This document shows positions 63,405 through 64,000 of a stretch of 64,000 bases of DNA, piece after piece. The translations under genes were made by a program, and so were the position numbers. Origin of the DNA: Agaricus subrufescens (taxonomy: Eukaryota > Basidiomycota > Agaricomycetes > Agaricales > Agaricaceae); assembly GCA_029945375.1 (NCBI GenBank), contig CM057068.1:1412233-1476232 (forward strand). Direction: 5' to 3'. Within the stretch, counting starts at the first letter, position 1. Each line of letters starts with the position of its first letter. The notes under the pieces are model-generated. The model had not been told where the DNA came from. It did no database searches and was given only the letters and a program-made list of their open reading frames with translations.

Positions 63405-63545
63405 ATAATATAATCGTTCCCATAATCACGATAATAATGATAAGGTATCATGATTATTGGTACAATTAAATAGCGTATAATCATGATTTGTAAAAATACA
63501 TGACTACATTCCGTAATTATCAGCTGTCAATCGCGATTCACTTTT
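63405..63545. repeat. Second palindrome-motif block
   Basis: Repeats ATAATCACGAT, ATCATGATTATT, ATAATCATGATT and CAATCGCGATTC, the same motif class as 61780-62440. It may be the other subterminal end of one element. Confidence 0.55.
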
Positions 63546-64000
63546 ATCATGCTGGATTAATTTTCGCCAATGATACTGATGACATTCAGTACATAACCAC
63601 CCCAAAAGAACGGCAAATTTGCAGCGCTACTGTGGCATGCTGCTCAAGGTGTTGTCTAAAAGTATTCTCTACCACATGATCAACATTGCACCCTGGAACC
63701 CTTGCCCAGAGCTTGTTGCTAAAATTAATATGTCTCACCTTTCGCATGAAAATCAGCAGACCCATAGACATCTTCCAAGTTCAATCACACGCTCACAATA
63801 CATGAGGCTATAGCGCCTAATGAACCGCTCATAGCGACCTATCAGAATGGCTTGAGTTTGTTTGAAAGTCGTATTAGAAGGGCGTAGCTGAGTTGGCGAC
63901 TTGATGAGCAATTTAATTACACCAAAACCCCAAATCACTCAGGACCCGTGGCGTTGAAGTTTTGGGCAAGGATATGAGCTTTTTCAAAAAGATTCTATGT
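63546..64000. other. Terminal region of the window
   Basis: Short ORFs on both strands (63586-63771, 63753-63938) without motifs. Nothing supported. Confidence 0.4.

Overview
The window looks like nuclear DNA of a mushroom-forming basidiomycete (Agaricomycetes). Genes are split by many 45-65 nt GT-AG introns with occasional micro-exons. The families present (DUF6533 multi-pass proteins, F-box/LRR-like proteins, KDZ transposase with a CxC2 cysteine cluster, NGN/KOW Spt5-like protein, chromodomain Ty3/gypsy element) are typical of that group. All multi-exon models below were built by hand by joining GT-AG (rarely GC-AG) introns so that the frame stays open and family motifs are continuous; where I give an exon sum it is divisible by three.

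Left part (0.5-27 kb), metabolic genes. An SDR oxidoreductase, a 92-aa Cys/His-rich protein, a 95-aa protein with two ultrashort introns and an F-box protein are followed by two paralogous cytochromes P450 that bracket a Cys/Met-metabolism PLP enzyme and an isochorismatase-like hydrolase. Next come glucose-6-phosphate isomerase, an MFS exporter of the 14-TM drug type, and an aldo-keto reductase diverging from it. The P450/PLP/hydrolase/P450 block, perhaps with the SDR, MFS and AKR, has the make-up of a small secondary-metabolite locus, but no backbone synthase is present and the link is inference. The MFS gene is broken by a 646-bp transposable element that can be delimited exactly (11-bp target duplication, imperfect terminal inverted repeats).

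Middle (27-40.6 kb). A 119-bp foldback MITE lies here, followed by an intact 14-exon DUF6533 gene on the + strand, a Par32/DUF3602-like gene with GRGGxGNI repeats, and three head-to-tail DUF6533 copies on the - strand in units of about 2.7-2.85 kb. The first copy (lowest coordinates) has lost a splice acceptor and gained a frameshift.

Right part (40.6-64 kb), transposon-rich. It holds an unassigned 148-aa gene, a KDZ transposase gene, an Spt5-like gene with an in-frame TGA, and a complete 7.8-kb Ty3/gypsy chromovirus (both LTRs, 5-bp target duplication, gag, pol with a TGA inside integrase, and an extra ORF before gag). The retroelement sits inside the coding sequence of an unrecognised host gene whose two halves are still in frame. 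Beyond it are a small GRF-finger-like gene, a 10-exon unassigned gene, and a block of palindromic AATCACGATT/ATAATCATGATTAT motifs including three 87-bp tandem repeats, probably the subterminal region of another transposon.

No rRNA, tRNA or CRISPR was found. I did not find a convincing novel defence-like system. The strongest unusual items are the dissected insertions, the ultrashort and GC-AG introns, the DUF6533 tandem array, and the extra ORF in the retroelement.
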